Assembly (NCBI GenBank): GCA_034620365.1
Contig: JAQGEQ010000206.1
Location: 124,001 to 188,000, forward strand
Direction of reading: 5' to 3'
DNA from: Pegea sp. RAD2-039
Taxonomy: Eukaryota; Chordata; Thaliacea; Salpida; Salpidae
Length of the DNA stretch: 64,000 nucleotides
Under the pieces are notes generated by a model that saw nothing but the letters and a program-made list of their open reading frames with translations, did no database searches and was not told the origin of the DNA. Positions 61,380 to 64,000 of this stretch are shown piece after piece. Both the position numbers and the translations under genes were made by a program. Each line of letters begins with the position of its first letter. Position 1 is the stretch's first letter.

Positions 61380-64000
61380 TCTAGATTAGATAACTTGAAT
61401 TGTTTAGATTTATTTAAGTAAATTTTTAAGCTCTGCGTAGAGCATATAGTTTCAGAAAAACAAATTTTCTGTAGAGGCAAGGTACATAGCAGGAGATTAG
61501 TGAAAAATTAAAGACATCTAATATAGAATACTTTGTACTTCAGAAACCAAGAAGTTTGTTCAGTTGCACGAGTTAATTTGTCATTGATGCTGTGCACAAT
61601 AGAGAGAAAGTCAGTGATAAGAAAATCAGATTTAATTTCTTTGATTTAAAAGTTAAGAATTGTCATTTCTAGTGAAGATCTTTTCAAATCTGTGGTTACA
61701 AAGTTCAATTTTTTAAGATCACTCGGATATAAATGTGTGTCTTCCTAAACAAGAAGTGGTAAAGATGAGCAGAAGAAAATTTAAAAATTTGGAAGAAGAT
61801 GAAAAGACTGTAAAGATAAGAGTGCTTTTCCAGTTAATGGAAGATAGGTGCTTCTCTCTTTATAGAAGTTTGAACAAGTCATATCAGTATTTAAAAATTG
61901 ATTATACTGAACTAAGAGAAATAAAAAATGGTTGAGAGTGAAAGAGAAGAAAAAATTTACTGAATAGAGGAGCAATTTGTTAAGTTCTGGGGTATTACAG
62001 AATAAAGGATCCAATGTAATCTTTTTAATGAGTGAGTTCATAAATACATTGATTTTGAGGATTTGTAGTTTTAAATTGAGATAGATGTTATCATTTAAGT
62101 ATATAAAAACAGTTCAATCTATGTTACAAAGATTGAAATCAACTAAATAGTAAAAAGAATCGCTATAGATAGTAACAATATCGATAAGCATCGATATATT
62201 TTAAGATATTTTGAGAGGAATGTAAATACAACAGAATCTGATTTCAGATTTTAATTTAAGAAATAACTTTAAAGACTTTTTCGGAAGAGGGAGATAAATC
62301 TAAAGTTTAATAAACCTATTAAACGTTCAAGTGACTTCAATAGAGTAAGCAGATACTACCTTCTCTAGTCTCAAAACGATCATTTCTAATGATGACACAG
62401 CCAGGAAGACATATTATTGGGTTTGAAATTTTTTCAGATAGAAATCAATTATAAACAATCGTTTCGTTAGAGTCAAGATAATGGGACATAAAGTTTGTCT
62501 TATTTGTCATAAACCTACTGTTATAATGGTTGATTATCAAATTATGTGGGCTGGTGGTATTGATATTAGAAATGAATATTGAATTTATGTGCGATGACAT
62601 GCCTTCAAGCTGTTATCCATTAGGGAAATTAGATGAACCTGCTTTGTTTGAATTTACAAAATCTTTTTTAGTTACTTCAGTAACTAAAAGTTAAATTAAC
62701 TTTAGGTTAGATCTTACTTAGCAGTTTTTCCCTAAAATTGTCGACCCTTGATTGAATTTTTAATCTAAGTAGGAATCTTAAATCGTAACAACTTCAAATT
62801 GTTTGATGGAATTTTCTCAGTCTTTACTTCAATAGCTTAAATTAGTAATACCGGAACAGCTATGTTTGTGGGTGATTCTGTTTATTTTGTACTAAAAGTA
62901 AAAGAAATCTGTCAACTTTGTATGAATTCGAAATGTGTTTATACTTCACATCTATAACACCGCGCACTTTTTTGAATCTTGTCATTTTCACCATATAACA
63001 TATTATTTTTCATTGACGGTGGTTTCATATCACATGAAAAATCAATCAAACCACAAAACTCTTGAACACTTTAACTTTATCGAAATGGAAACTAAATATA
63101 TTCAAATTTTATTGTTCAAACTCAAGATTGAAACAGTATTTTGAAATTAATATGTTGCTGCAAATTAAGTAATCTGGTAAAAAATATGTCTTATTTTTAC
63201 TTATAAGGAAGAAATTATCAGAGCAGAAAGTTGAAGACTGAATGCTTGAAGAATTCAAGAAAAATTATTAACCTAAAAGCTGTGAATAGAGTGTAAAGGT
63301 TAATTTTATTTTCTGTGAGTCTTGCAACATTTTTTGTATAAATGGTATTATTAATTGGATTAGTTAGTTAACTTTTGTTTGAAAAGACATTTTTGTCAAA
63401 TATGTGTAATTATTGTGATAAGTTTATTTCTCTTAGATAACATGCTCTACCAATTTCAATGCGTTTTACGTATCCTATGTTGAACTATCCTTTTTTCATT
63501 GATATTAACATATAAAGAATGACCTTGAAAAAACTACTATATTTAAAACCAGTTTTTCTTTAATATTCTTTTGAAAGTTGTAACTATTATATAGTAGATA
63601 TATGTATAAAAATTAGTTATGATGTTTTCTTGACTTTGAAACTTATTAAAACATTTTTAAATCTGTTTTTTTTTCATCATAATTTCTCTCTTTAAACTAA
63701 TTTTATTTCTTCTTTTGATTTTACATTTTTAACATTTTTTAAAGTGATCAAAATATCTTCTTCTTTTGACTGTATCTTTATCTCTTTCAAATGATTTAAA
63801 CTACTTAAAATAAATATTAATTGAATTAAAAGTTAATTAATAAAATGTATATTTTTAAATAAATAAGAGATTGTTTATTTTAAGCAATCAATTTTTATAT
63901 TAGTTGTCAATTTTCAAATTGATATTCTTAAATTATTTTTTATTATTATAAAACTTTTTTATTTCTTTTTAGTGATGATATTTTTTTAATTTCTTTTTAG
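61380..64000. other. Right-hand flank, no confident gene
   Basis: Mostly A/T-rich. Small open frames at 61735-61935 (66 aa, charged) and 62935-63144 have no recognised domain. A possible gene fragment at 62481-62694 is listed separately. The window ends in T-rich sequence with TTTTTAG-type acceptors that might belong to a gene beyond the edge. Confidence 0.4.
62481..62694 (+). pseudogene. Possible fragment with a CxxC motif, frameshifted
   Basis: Two short overlapping open frames, 62481-62582 (33 aa, with VCLICHKP) and 62572-62694 (40 aa, with CDDMPSSCYPLGKLDEP), read together like one domain broken by a frameshift. The four Cys/His-type positions might bind zinc. I recognise no family. It may be a decayed gene, a mobile-element piece or chance. 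Confidence 0.2.

Noticed and set aside
61735..62041. Overlapping plus- and minus-strand ORFs
   Set aside because: Charged or hydrophobic low-complexity peptides expected by chance; neither has motif support.
1..64000. CRISPR arrays, prokaryotic operons, ribosomal RNA genes
   Set aside because: None seen; the spliced gene structure shows eukaryotic nuclear DNA.

Overview
This is nuclear DNA from an animal. It is very AT-rich by eye (roughly three quarters A+T), its genes are interrupted by many introns, and the products are metazoan families: an NPAS4/dysfusion bHLH-PAS factor, an SLC44 choline-transporter-like protein, a beta-3-glucosyltransferase of the O-fucose pathway, ALG11, and nuclear genes for mitochondrial translation. 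Introns are either very short (about 45-60 bases) or hundreds to thousands of bases long. I cannot name the phylum. The compact head-to-tail trio at 51-56 kb, and an AG acceptor just before almost every start codon, would suit a lineage that uses spliced-leader trans-splicing, but that is inference. Every exon chain below was joined by hand from reading frame, splice signals and family homology. All seven multi-exon chains and the one uninterrupted gene close in phase into complete proteins.

Layout. 1-4641 (+): NPAS4/dysfusion-like transcription factor, 8 coding exons, 788 aa. 11012-13072 (-): mitochondrial EF-Tu, 9 exons, 458 aa. 16174-17350 (+): decayed non-LTR retrotransposon. 19016-30358 (+): SLC44/CTL2-4-5-type transporter, 19 exons, 743 aa. 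35026-38474 (-): 325-aa nuclear protein with an IER/SERTA-like N-terminal motif and a bipartite NLS. 38.5-51.2 kb: about 12 kb with no supported gene. 51170-51926 (-) MRPS12, 52264-54651 (-) ALG11 and 54794-55840 (-) MRPS16 form a tight codirectional cluster. 56.8 kb: second copy of the retroelement 3' part. 58652-60121 (+): B3GLCT-like enzyme with an uninterrupted ORF, a signal peptide and a C-terminal KDEL. 61.0-61.37 kb: GC-rich element with a tRNA-like head, probably a SINE.

Functional themes. Three genes serve mitochondrial translation (EF-Tu, S12, S16). Two act in ER glycosylation (ALG11 in N-glycan precursor assembly, B3GLCT on thrombospondin repeats). Two resemble vertebrate immediate-early, activity-regulated genes (NPAS4, IER-like). 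Palindromic CRE sites (TGACGTCA) and a cluster of CACGTG boxes in SLC44 introns are the most striking non-coding signals. I found no clearly new biological system. The best candidates for follow-up are the possible operon, the frequent GTT-type splice donors, the E-box cluster, the IER/SERTA-like gene and the tRNA-headed repeat.
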